A stretch of DNA of 14,874 bases, taken from positions 1 to 14,874 of the forward strand of contig CAJUCU010000032.1 of NCBI GenBank assembly GCA_910585335.1, read 5' to 3'. Below, one piece after another: positions 1 to 6,810 of this stretch. How positions within the stretch are numbered: the first letter of the stretch is position 1; each line of letters opens with the position of its first letter. The notes beneath the pieces were generated by a model. That model was not told the origin of the DNA. It made no database searches and was given only the letters and a program-made list of their open reading frames with translations. Source of the stretch: an uncultured Bacilli bacterium (GTDB lineage Bacteria > Bacillota_I > Bacilli_A > RF39 > UBA660). The position numbers and the translations under genes are program-made.

Positions 1-750
1 GTACGATAGCAGCGACTTATAATGGAACAGCCCAAGCGACCACTTGTAGTGTAACCTCTCCAACAATTGTTGGAAGTACAAATACCCCAACAGTAGTCGG
101 ATATAGTACAGCAGCAGGAACACATACCAGTAGTTGGAATCAAAACACAGCAAAAACAGTTAGTGCGAATGCTACTTATTATGCACAGACTACGAAGGCC
201 GCTAAAACTATCACAATTACATTTAATAAAAACGGAGCGGCTAGTCAAACTGATGCGAATGGAACTGCCTCTACGGCAACAACAGTAACGAGATCTTGTA
301 CAATAGCAGCGACTTATAATGGAACAGCCCAAGCGACTACTTGTAGTGTAACTAGTCCTAAGATAGTAGCAAGTAGTAATACACCAACGATTACTGGCTA
401 TAGTACAGCAGCAGGGACACATTCTAATAGTTGGAGTCATAGTACAGCAAAGTCAGTTAGTGCCAATGCTACTTATTATGCTCAAACCACCAAAGCAGCG
501 GTTACTAGAACTGTTACTTATTCAAAAGGCTCAGGAGTTAGTGCAGTAGGAAAGACAAGTGACTCATGTACAATAGCCGCGACTTATAATGGAACTGCGC
601 AAGGAACTACTTGTAGTGTAACGCTGCCTAGCATTACTTCGCTTGCGGGATATAGTACCGGATTCTGGTCAACTTCTAGTAGTGCCACTAGTGGAACGGC
701 AGCAGGAACAAGTATTTCTTTATCTAGTAATCCAACTTATTATGCTATTG
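1..750 (+). repeat. Tandem in-frame repeats of the surface protein (~270-297 nt units)
   Basis: Unit boundaries placed at the first Cys codon give copy 1 at 1-296 (its first base is cut off), copy 2 at 297-566 and a more diverged copy 3 from 567 to about 750. Copies 1 and 2 are nearly identical over their first ~53 bases (3-55 against 300-352) and remain clearly alike through the GYSTAAGTH and SANATYYAQTTKAA stretches. Copy 1 is 9 codons longer because of its ITFNKNGAASQTDANG segment. The nucleotide-level similarity suggests duplication by recombination and makes assembly here error-prone. Confidence 0.8.
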
Positions 751-1211
751 CCAAGGATACTACTAAGCCATATTGGTCAATTAATAGTGTCACTCCATCC
801 TATGGCTCAGTTTTATCATCTACTGGTACTATGACAGTGGTTTTGGATGGGCATGATTCGTCTGGTAGTGTCACATCAACACTTACAGCGAGTAATATTA
901 CAGTAAAAGCTGTCTTAGTGTCTGGTCAAGATACTAGTGGAGGTGGTAATAATCCAGCTACCATTACTTTTTCTTCCGCTAAGAAGAACTTGAGTGCCGC
1001 TACTTCTATTACAAACGGGAAACGATATACCTTAAGTTTAGCAGGATTATCTCAAGGTGGTAGTGCACCAACTTTAGGTTATAATATTGTAATAGAAATT
1101 ACTGCTGGAACTTTAACGGATTCATCTGGAAATAAAAGTGATGCAGCTTCTCTTACGACAGGTGTTTATTATAATAAAAAACCGGCAGGTGGAGGCGGTG
1201 GAGATGGATAG
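1..1211 (+). CDS. C-terminal part of a repetitive Ser/Thr-rich surface protein (partial)
   Basis: The frame beginning at base 3 is open from the window edge to the TAG at 1209-1211, so this is the last ~402 residues of a larger protein whose start lies outside. Residues 1 to ~250 hold about three copies of a Thr/Ser/Ala-rich module containing TIAATYNGTAQ, TTCSVT, GYST and NATYYA; it resembles a diverged InlB B-repeat/Listeria-Bacteroides repeat (established for surface adhesins; the match here is by eye). Each full copy has a C-x14-C pair. From about 'DTTKPYW' (~residue 252) comes a different beta-rich, Ig-like module, then a Gly-rich tail (AGGGGGDG). No LPxTG sorting signal or C-terminal membrane segment is visible, so the anchor is unknown. 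Codons such as ACC, GCG and GCC are commoner than in the neighbours. Likely exported adhesin or cell-wall protein; ligand unknown. Confidence 0.75.
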   Translation, partial: TIAATYNGTAQATTCSVTSPTIVGSTNTPTVVGYSTAAGTHTSSWNQNTAKTVSANATYYAQTTKAAKTITITFNKNGAASQTDANGTASTATTVTRSCTIAATYNGTAQATTCSVTSPKIVASSNTPTITGYSTAAGTHSNSWSHSTAKSVSANATYYAQTTKAAVTRTVTYSKGSGVSAVGKTSDSCTIAATYNGTAQGTTCSVTLPSITSLAGYSTGFWSTSSSATSGTAAGTSISLSSNPTYYAIAKDTTKPYWSINSVTPSYGSVLSSTGTMTVVLDGHDSSGSVTSTLTASNITVKAVLVSGQDTSGGGNNPATITFSSAKKNLSAATSITNGKRYTLSLAGLSQGGSAPTLGYNIVIEITAGTLTDSSGNKSDAASLTTGVYYNKKPAGGGGGDG

Positions 1212-1255
1212 AAGTATTCGTTTCCACTTTTTTTGATATAGTTATCTGAATTTTA

Positions 1256-1284
1256 TTGTGTTAAATAAAAAAATACGATATAAT
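1256..1284 (+). promoter_or_regulatory. Sigma-A promoter of tig
   Basis: A -35 box TTGTGT (1256-1261), a 17-base spacer and a perfect -10 box TATAAT (1279-1284) precede the tig ribosome binding site GGAGGG (1295-1300) by a short leader. It separates tig from the surface-protein gene. Confidence 0.7.
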
Positions 1285-1306
1285 ATATGACATTGGAGGG
1301 ATATAA

Positions 1307-2596
1307 ATGGCAAAAGCTGAAAAAACAGAAGAAAAGAAAGACATAAATAAAAATGTTCATGAAATTGTAATTAAAATGGAAGGGGATGTTTGGGAAAAGG
1401 CATTAGATGGTGCTTTTAAGAAACGTCAAAAAGAAGCAAAAGTAGATGGATTCCGTAAAGGTAAAGTGCCAAGAGATATTTATGAAAAGCACTTTGGAAA
1501 AGAATCATTATTTATTGATGCTGCAGATGCTTTATTACAAGAGGCTTATGATAAAGCGATGGAAGAGTCTAAACTTGTTCCTGTAGTGCAACCTGGTGTT
1601 GATTTAAAATCGTTAGACGAAAATGGTGTAGAGTTTATCTTTAAAATTATTACAAAGCCTGAGTTGAAAATTAAGAAATATCAAGGTTTATCTATTAAAC
1701 CAGAGAAAGTAAAAGTAGAAAAAGAAGAGATTGAACATGAACTTTCTCATGTATTAGAAAGATTTACGGAAGTTACTATTAAAGATGGTAATGTTGAAAA
1801 TGGTGATATTGCCGTTATCGATTTTGAAGGATTCAAAGATGGTGTGGCATTTGATGGTGGAAAAGGCGAAAACTATTCATTAGAAATTGGAAGCAATACA
1901 TTTATTCCAGGATTTGAAGAGCAACTTATTGGAATGAAAGCAGGAGAAGAGAAAGAAATTGAAGTTACTTTCCCTGAAGATTATAATGCAGAAGATCTAA
2001 AAGGTGCTAAAGCAACATTTAAAGTTAAAGTTAACGATGTTAAAGAGAAAGTTGCACGTGAGATGGATGAAGAGTTTTTCCAAGATTTAGGAATGGAAGG
2101 AATTGACTCTGAAGAGAAATTACGCAAAGAAATTGAAAATAATATTAAAACTCAAAAAGAAGCTGAGGCAGAAAACAATTATGTTGATAGATTACTAGAA
2201 GCTGTTTCTAAGAATGTAGAAGTAGATATTCCTCAAGAGATGGTAGATGAGGAAACTGATCGTTTATTAAAAAGATTTGCACAACAACTTCAAATGCAAG
2301 GAATTTCTCTTGATGTTTATTATCAATTTACTCAAACATCAGAAGTTGATTTACGTGAACAATTAGAAAAGGAAGCATATCAAAATGTGTTGTATCGTTT
2401 GATGTTAGAAGAAATTATGAATTTAGAAAAAATCGAAGTATCAGAAGAGGATGCACAAAAAGAAGCTATGGAGCTTGCTAAGAAATATGGAATCGAGAAA
2501 GAACAACTATTAAGCGAGTTTGGTGGAATCGATATGATTCAGTACGATTTAGAAATGAGAAAGACTATTGATGCTTTAAAAGAATTAAATAAATAA
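1307..2596 (+). CDS. tig: Trigger factor (ribosome-associated chaperone / prolyl isomerase)
   Basis: Trigger factor binds ribosomal protein L23 at the exit tunnel and shelters nascent chains; it is cytosolic. The 429-aa length is normal for the family. The N-terminal ribosome-binding domain carries the signature GFRKGKVP at residues 48-55. The FKBP-type peptidyl-prolyl isomerase domain spans about 165-247 (GDIAVIDFEGF, GSNTFIPGFEEQLIGM, FPEDY). The rest is the helical C-terminal substrate-cradling domain. The start ATG at 1307 is set by GGAGGG six bases upstream; it gives a Lys/Glu-rich extension of about 12 residues before the usual beginning. The gene has its own promoter and terminator, so it is probably monocistronic. 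In Bacillus tig is followed by clpX and lonB; here lon follows directly. Confidence 0.97.
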   Translation: MAKAEKTEEKKDINKNVHEIVIKMEGDVWEKALDGAFKKRQKEAKVDGFRKGKVPRDIYEKHFGKESLFIDAADALLQEAYDKAMEESKLVPVVQPGVDLKSLDENGVEFIFKIITKPELKIKKYQGLSIKPEKVKVEKEEIEHELSHVLERFTEVTIKDGNVENGDIAVIDFEGFKDGVAFDGGKGENYSLEIGSNTFIPGFEEQLIGMKAGEEKEIEVTFPEDYNAEDLKGAKATFKVKVNDVKEKVAREMDEEFFQDLGMEGIDSEEKLRKEIENNIKTQKEAEAENNYVDRLLEAVSKNVEVDIPQEMVDEETDRLLKRFAQQLQMQGISLDVYYQFTQTSEVDLREQLEKEAYQNVLYRLMLEEIMNLEKIEVSEEDAQKEAMELAKKYGIEKEQLLSEFGGIDMIQYDLEMRKTIDALKELNK

Positions 2597-2606
2597 TAAA
2601 ATAATG

Positions 2607-2644
2607 TAGGAATATATTAGTAAAGTAATATATTTCTATTTTTT
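2607..2644 (+). terminator. Rho-independent terminator of tig
   Basis: A 13-bp stem (2607-2619 with 2626-2638, one G-U pair) closes a 6-base loop and is followed by six T at 2639-2644, eleven bases after the tig stop codon. Confidence 0.85.
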
Positions 2645-2807
2645 GCCTATAAAGGAAAATTACTGTAATTGCTTTCTGTTGTATTTTGTTGGTAATATGT
2701 GGGAAAGTACAGGATGATGATTTTCGTCTTTTCTTTTATTTGTTATATCTTTTATAAATAAGTGATTATTTCTCGGCTGTTTTATTCAAAAATACACTTA
2801 AAAAATC
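2645..2807. other. Intergenic stretch between tig terminator and lon promoter
   Basis: About 160 bases with no credible reading frame on either strand. I looked for heat-shock operators (CIRCE, TTAGCACTC-N9-GAGTGCTAA, and CtsR direct repeats) because lon follows, and saw none. No structured RNA is recognisable. Confidence 0.5.
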
Positions 2808-2836
2808 TTCACAAAAACTTGAAAATATTATATAAT
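2808..2836 (+). promoter_or_regulatory. Sigma-A promoter of lon
   Basis: TTCACA (2808-2813, one mismatch to TTGACA), a 17-base spacer and a perfect TATAAT (2831-2836). The ribosome binding site GGGAGGTG (2857-2864) lies seven bases before the GTG start of lon. Confidence 0.8.
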
Positions 2837-2871
2837 AGAAAGCAATATTTGCTTGAGGGAGGTGCAAAGCC

Positions 2872-5199
2872 GTGAACAAAGAAAACTATGCAGTACTATT
2901 AATCAACGATACGGCTTTATTCCCTAATTGTGAAATGAGATTAGAGACTGACCTGATGAAAGACAAGCAGGTTCTGTCAATCGCAGAATCTTCTTTCACT
3001 AAAAAAATTTTAATCGTCAATCCAATCGCTGATAAATGTGAAAACTTGGATATTACAGAGTTACCACAAATTGGTGTTTTGGCACAACTAAAAATGAAAA
3101 TGGATGTTCCTAATGGCAAGACTAGAGCTTTACTTTTAGGACTAGAGCGAGTTTCTGTGAGCCAATATATCGAAAAAGATTACTTTTATGAAGCAGAAGT
3201 GGAGTCTTTAGCGCCCTTTGAAATTGCAGATGACGGTTCTTATCGTAATATTTTAATTAAAGCATTAAATAAGTATATTCATAAAGCTCCTTATGTTGGA
3301 AATGCTATTTTGACACAGATTAATATGGTCAATCACTTAGATGAATTAGCTGACTTAGTTATTAGTTTTTTACCTTTTCCTTATGAAAAAAAGAAACGCT
3401 ATGTAGTAGAACTTGATCCAGTAAAACGGGTTCGTATGCTTATTGAAGATATGAACGAAGATTTAAAAATTATCGAATTAGAAGAAAAGATTGAACAAGA
3501 TGTAGAACGAGAACTTGCTGATACTCAAAAAGAATTTTTATTACGTGAAAAAATTAGAGTTATTCAAAAAGAACTTGGTGATGTTAATACCAAAGAAGAA
3601 GAGTTAGAACGTTTAAAAAGAAAACTTTCTACTTTAAAATGCAATCCAAAAGTAAAATCTAGAATTAAACATGAAATCAAACGATATGAAACAACTCCAT
3701 CTAATTCACCAGAGATTGGTATTATTCGTGATTATTTGGATTGGATGCTCAATCTTCCTTGGTGTCATTATACGAAAGATATTGCCAGCTTGCAGGAGGT
3801 TACTCGTGTATTAGATTCTACCCATTATGGTTTAGGTGATGTCAAAGAGAGAATCCTTGAATATCTAGCAGTAAAGCAGAATACCAATAATCTTCGAAGC
3901 CCCATTCTTTGTTTAGTCGGACCACCTGGTGTTGGTAAAACTTCACTTGCTTTATCCATCGCTAAAAGTATCAATCGACGTTCCACTAAAATTAGTGTAG
4001 GTGGAATTCATGATGAAGCTGAGATTGTTGGTCATCGTCGAACTTATATTGGTGCTAATCCTGGTAGAATTATTCAAGGGATTAGAAAAGCTGGAACTAC
4101 CAATCCTGTTTTTATCATCGATGAGATTGATAAAATGCGAAAAGATATTAAAGGAGATCCTGCAAGTAGTTTATTAGAAGTTTTAGATCCTGAACAAAAT
4201 AGTCGTTTTTCTGATCATTATATAGAAGAAGAGTTTGATCTTTCCAAAGTCATGTTTATCGCTACTGCTAATTATGTGGAACAAATTCCATTTGAACTAC
4301 GTGATCGTTTAGAAATTATCGAACTTTCTAGTTATACGGAATATGAAAAACTAGATATTGCACGTAATCATTTAATTCCAAAACAACTAGAAGAACATGG
4401 ACTTACTGCTATTTCTGTTCAATTTGATGATGAAGCTATCTTAACTTTAATTCGTTATTATACCAAGGAAGCAGGAGTTAGAGAATTAGAACGTGTTGTA
4501 GCTTCTCTTTTGAGAAAAATTGTAAAAGTATTTTTAACTGATCCAACTAAAGCTTCCTTTCAGTTAGATTATTCTTTAATCGAGTCCTTTTTAGGAAAAC
4601 CAAAATATCATTATCAACAACCTGAATTAATTGGCTTTCCGGGTGTTGTTAACGGACTAGCTTATACTCAGTTTGGTGGGGATATTCTGCCTATGGAAGC
4701 GACTTATTATAAAGGAAACGGTGATTTAATTTTGACTGGTTCTTTAGGAGATGTGATGCAGGAGTCAGCGCGTATTGCTTTTAGTTACATTAAAGCCAAT
4801 GCCAAAAAGTTTGGTATTGATCTTAAACTTCTTCGTGAGAATGATATCCATCTTCATTTTCCAGAAGGGGCAGTTAATAAAGAAGGACCTTCTGCTGGTA
4901 TTGCTATTACTACAACGTTAATTAGTGTTTTAACAGGTCAAATTGTGGATACTGCAGTTGCTATGACTGGAGAAATTACGTTACAAGGAAGAGTACTTGC
5001 TATTGGTGGATTACGTGAAAAAGTGATTGGTGCCCATCGAGCAGGCATAAAAAAAATCTTTTTACCTGTTTTGAATGAAAAAGATTTAGACGATATTCCT
5101 AGTGAGGTTAGAGATACAATAGAGTTTATTTTTGTTAAGAACTATAAAGAAGTTTATAAACAACTTTTTTCATTACGGGAGCTTGTTTATGAGTCATGA
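2872..5199 (+). CDS. lon: ATP-dependent protease Lon (LonA type)
   Basis: Lon is a cytosolic hexameric AAA+ serine protease that degrades misfolded and regulatory proteins. At 775 aa it has the standard LonA layout: an N-terminal substrate-binding domain (~1-200, diverged), a coiled-coil helical region (~200-280), an AAA+ module with Walker A GPPGVGKT (350-357) and Walker B FIIDEIDKM (D417, E418), and the S16 protease domain. The catalytic Ser is S674 in KEGPSAG and the Lys is K717 in GGLREKVIGA; their spacing of 43 residues equals that of E. coli Lon (679/722). The start is GTG at 2872, chosen for the strong GGGAGGTG seven bases upstream. The 3' end overlaps the next gene by 11 bases. No CtsR or CIRCE operator is visible, so heat control is not evident. 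Confidence 0.97.
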   Translation: MNKENYAVLLINDTALFPNCEMRLETDLMKDKQVLSIAESSFTKKILIVNPIADKCENLDITELPQIGVLAQLKMKMDVPNGKTRALLLGLERVSVSQYIEKDYFYEAEVESLAPFEIADDGSYRNILIKALNKYIHKAPYVGNAILTQINMVNHLDELADLVISFLPFPYEKKKRYVVELDPVKRVRMLIEDMNEDLKIIELEEKIEQDVERELADTQKEFLLREKIRVIQKELGDVNTKEEELERLKRKLSTLKCNPKVKSRIKHEIKRYETTPSNSPEIGIIRDYLDWMLNLPWCHYTKDIASLQEVTRVLDSTHYGLGDVKERILEYLAVKQNTNNLRSPILCLVGPPGVGKTSLALSIAKSINRRSTKISVGGIHDEAEIVGHRRTYIGANPGRIIQGIRKAGTTNPVFIIDEIDKMRKDIKGDPASSLLEVLDPEQNSRFSDHYIEEEFDLSKVMFIATANYVEQIPFELRDRLEIIELSSYTEYEKLDIARNHLIPKQLEEHGLTAISVQFDDEAILTLIRYYTKEAGVRELERVVASLLRKIVKVFLTDPTKASFQLDYSLIESFLGKPKYHYQQPELIGFPGVVNGLAYTQFGGDILPMEATYYKGNGDLILTGSLGDVMQESARIAFSYIKANAKKFGIDLKLLRENDIHLHFPEGAVNKEGPSAGIAITTTLISVLTGQIVDTAVAMTGEITLQGRVLAIGGLREKVIGAHRAGIKKIFLPVLNEKDLDDIPSEVRDTIEFIFVKNYKEVYKQLFSLRELVYES

Positions 5200-5830
5200 A
5201 TTAGAATTAATCGATTATATTAATATTATTTATTTAAAAAATCAGTTAGTATGTTTGCCAGTAGAGAAGTTATTAGAAAAATATCAAAAAGAGGATATGT
5301 ATGGTTTGTTTTTAGATACCGTTTCTCTTATGATTGAGCACGATCGAGGATTTTTTCTTTTTTGTCCAGATGGAATTTCTAAAGTAGAAGATATTATCCA
5401 AAAATATCGGTTTTTATATCCTGATTCTGATTTTACATTAGTAACCAATCATATTATTTGTTATCTAAATTCTATTCGTTCTTCTACTATGATAAAAGAT
5501 ATCATAAAAGAGAACTATTTAGATTGGCATTCTAGAGTACGAAAGATTGAGTTTTCACAAGAAGAAGATTTCTTGTATATTACTAGTTATGATGCGGTTA
5601 GTCATTATAAGCTTTTAGGTAATCAACTGGATGAAGTGGAGGATGTACCATTTTTAAGTTCTCTTAATTATTTTATAGAAGTGATTCCTGAACTTTTTGA
5701 TGAGCCTATTTTAACTGAACGAGTTTCTGCTAAATTATTAGATATTTCTTCACAAAGAGGCTTTCGAAAAAGGGCTGTTAGAGAGTTTTTGAAAGAAACC
5801 GTTCAAAATTTTCAAAAAGTGAAAAAATAA
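5189..5830 (+). CDS. Unrecognised 213-aa protein, coupled to lon
   Basis: I do not recognise the family. The ATG at 5189 (MSHELELIDY) is preferred over an in-frame upstream start at 5132, because ACGGGAG at 5175-5181 sits at proper distance and the upstream choice would overlap lon by 68 bases; with 5189 the overlap is 11 bases, which suggests translational coupling and co-transcription with lon. The product is soluble-looking: no signal peptide or membrane segment, mixed helical/strand pattern, an aromatic-rich patch around 'DRGFFLFCPDG' (~52-62), and a basic helical C-terminus (FRKRAVREFLKETVQNFQKVKK region). It sits where engB (ysxC) and the hem genes lie in Bacillus, but has no GTPase P-loop, so it is not EngB. 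Real gene very likely; function unknown. Confidence 0.8.
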   Translation: MSHELELIDYINIIYLKNQLVCLPVEKLLEKYQKEDMYGLFLDTVSLMIEHDRGFFLFCPDGISKVEDIIQKYRFLYPDSDFTLVTNHIICYLNSIRSSTMIKDIIKENYLDWHSRVRKIEFSQEEDFLYITSYDAVSHYKLLGNQLDEVEDVPFLSSLNYFIEVIPELFDEPILTERVSAKLLDISSQRGFRKRAVREFLKETVQNFQKVKK

Positions 5831-5862
5831 CGAGAGTATAACGCATAATACTTTCGCTTTTT
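5831..5862 (+). terminator. Rho-independent terminator after the lon operon
   Basis: The stem CGAGAGTAT (5831-5839) pairs with ATACTTTCG (5848-5856; one G-U) around an 8-base loop and is followed by C and five T. It begins immediately after the stop codon of the 213-aa gene. Confidence 0.8.
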
Positions 5863-5870
5863 CATATCAT
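5843..5870 (+). promoter_or_regulatory. Candidate sigma-E-like (sporulation) promoter of the spoVID-like gene
   Basis: GCATAAT (5843-5849) matches 6 of 7 positions of the sigma-E -35 KMATATT, and CATATCAT (5863-5870) matches 6 of 8 positions of the -10 CATACAHT. The spacer is 13 bases, a little short of the usual 14-15. It overlaps the preceding terminator. A start near 5877 would leave a ~16-base leader holding AAAGGAAG. No sigma-A promoter is seen in this gap. AT-rich DNA makes chance matches likely, so this is a weak call. Confidence 0.3.
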
Positions 5871-5892
5871 TAAGTGAAAGGAAGCGATAGTT

Positions 5893-6810
5893 ATGAAAAA
5901 AATAATCTCTTTTGATAAAGAAATTTTGTTTCCAACTATGATTGGAGAAATCACAGCAATTTCTCTAGATCAAACATTAAAATTTTTGTCTAAAAATGAT
6001 ATTGAAGGGGATTTTATTGTTAGTGGTCGTTATAAAATGACAGAAGCTAGTGCTATAGAAGAAGATTTTAAACATGTACTTCCTATAGAAATTACCTTAC
6101 TAGAGACTTTTACTTTAGAGACTACGAAAATAGACATAAAAGATTTTTATTATGAAGTAATTGATGAAGAAATATTAAAAGTAAAGATTGATATTCAAAT
6201 TGAAGGTGTAGAAGAAGTTTTATTAGAAGAAGAAAAAGAGGAAGTAGTGGAAGCAATTTCAGAAACAGAAGAAAGAAAAGTAGAAGAAAAAGAAGAATTA
6301 ATTTCTGAAGTTGAGATTGTAAAACCAACTGTGATAGAAGAACAGGAAGACTTGCGTGAGTGCGATTCTGAAGAAAAAACTCGTGAAGAAAAACTGAGTG
6401 ATGTAGAACCTGTTATTACTTCAACAGATGAAATCATAGAAGAGGATAAATTAGAAGTAGTAGAGCCAGTTCATAAAGAAGAAAAAGAGGAGAGTGTCGT
6501 AGATAAAAAAACAATTGTAGAGGAGTTTGCAATGAATCAAAAATTATCTGATGCTACTTTAGAAGAAGTAGAAGTGGTAGATGTTCATAAGCAAGAAAAA
6601 ACAAATACCAATATTCAATCCATATTTAGAGTATTTAATGATGCCGAAGAAACGTACCGAGCATATACCGTTTATATTATGAGAAAAAATGATTCTATTA
6701 ATAGTGTGTTGGACCGTTATCAAATAACCAAAGAACAATTAGAAGAATATAATGATTTATCTAAAATAGAATTAGGGTCTAAAGTTATTATTCCAACTAC
6801 CAATGACTAA
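5893..6810 (+). CDS. spoVID: SpoVID-like spore coat assembly protein (N-terminal SPOCS-like domain, acidic linker, C-terminal LysM)
   Basis: In Bacillus SpoVID sits on the forespore surface, binds SpoIVA and lets coat layers encase the spore; its C-terminal LysM takes part in targeting. Here, residues ~1-105 form a beta-rich domain with the pattern of the SpoVID N-terminus/SPOCS domain (GEITAISLDQTLKF, DFIVSGRYKMTEAS, LPIEITLLE). Residues ~106-235 are a Glu/Val-rich, low-complexity linker. A LysM domain occupies ~256-301 (YTVYIMRKNDSINSVLDRY, LEEYNDLS, LGSKVIIP). At 305 aa it is shorter than the B. subtilis protein. The ribosome binding site AAAGGAAG (5877-5884) supports the ATG at 5893. The gene overlaps the ysxE-like gene by 8 bases, matching the spoVID-ysxE pair of Bacillus, and lies downstream of lon as there. 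The linker is the least certain part of the homology; the name rests on architecture plus synteny. Confidence 0.75.
   Translation: MKKIISFDKEILFPTMIGEITAISLDQTLKFLSKNDIEGDFIVSGRYKMTEASAIEEDFKHVLPIEITLLETFTLETTKIDIKDFYYEVIDEEILKVKIDIQIEGVEEVLLEEEKEEVVEAISETEERKVEEKEELISEVEIVKPTVIEEQEDLRECDSEEKTREEKLSDVEPVITSTDEIIEEDKLEVVEPVHKEEKEESVVDKKTIVEEFAMNQKLSDATLEEVEVVDVHKQEKTNTNIQSIFRVFNDAEETYRAYTVYIMRKNDSINSVLDRYQITKEQLEEYNDLSKIELGSKVIIPTTND

Noticed and set aside
643..834. Plus-strand reading frame of 63 codons inside the repeat protein
   Set aside because: It is out of frame with the continuous Ser/Thr-rich protein read from base 3 to 1211, has no ribosome binding site and no family features.
1198..1234. 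Possible terminator after the surface protein (GTGGA/TCCAC followed by seven T)
   Set aside because: Only a 5-bp stem with a loop over 20 bases that includes the end of the gene; the T-run is suggestive but the hairpin is too weak to call.
2645..2807. Heat-shock operator or structured RNA upstream of lon
   Set aside because: No CIRCE or CtsR repeat and no convincing long stem were found on inspection.
6122..6437. Minus-strand frames opposite the Glu-rich linker of the spoVID-like gene
   Set aside because: The Leu- or Ser-rich products simply mirror GAA/GAG-rich codons on the coding strand; no start signals.
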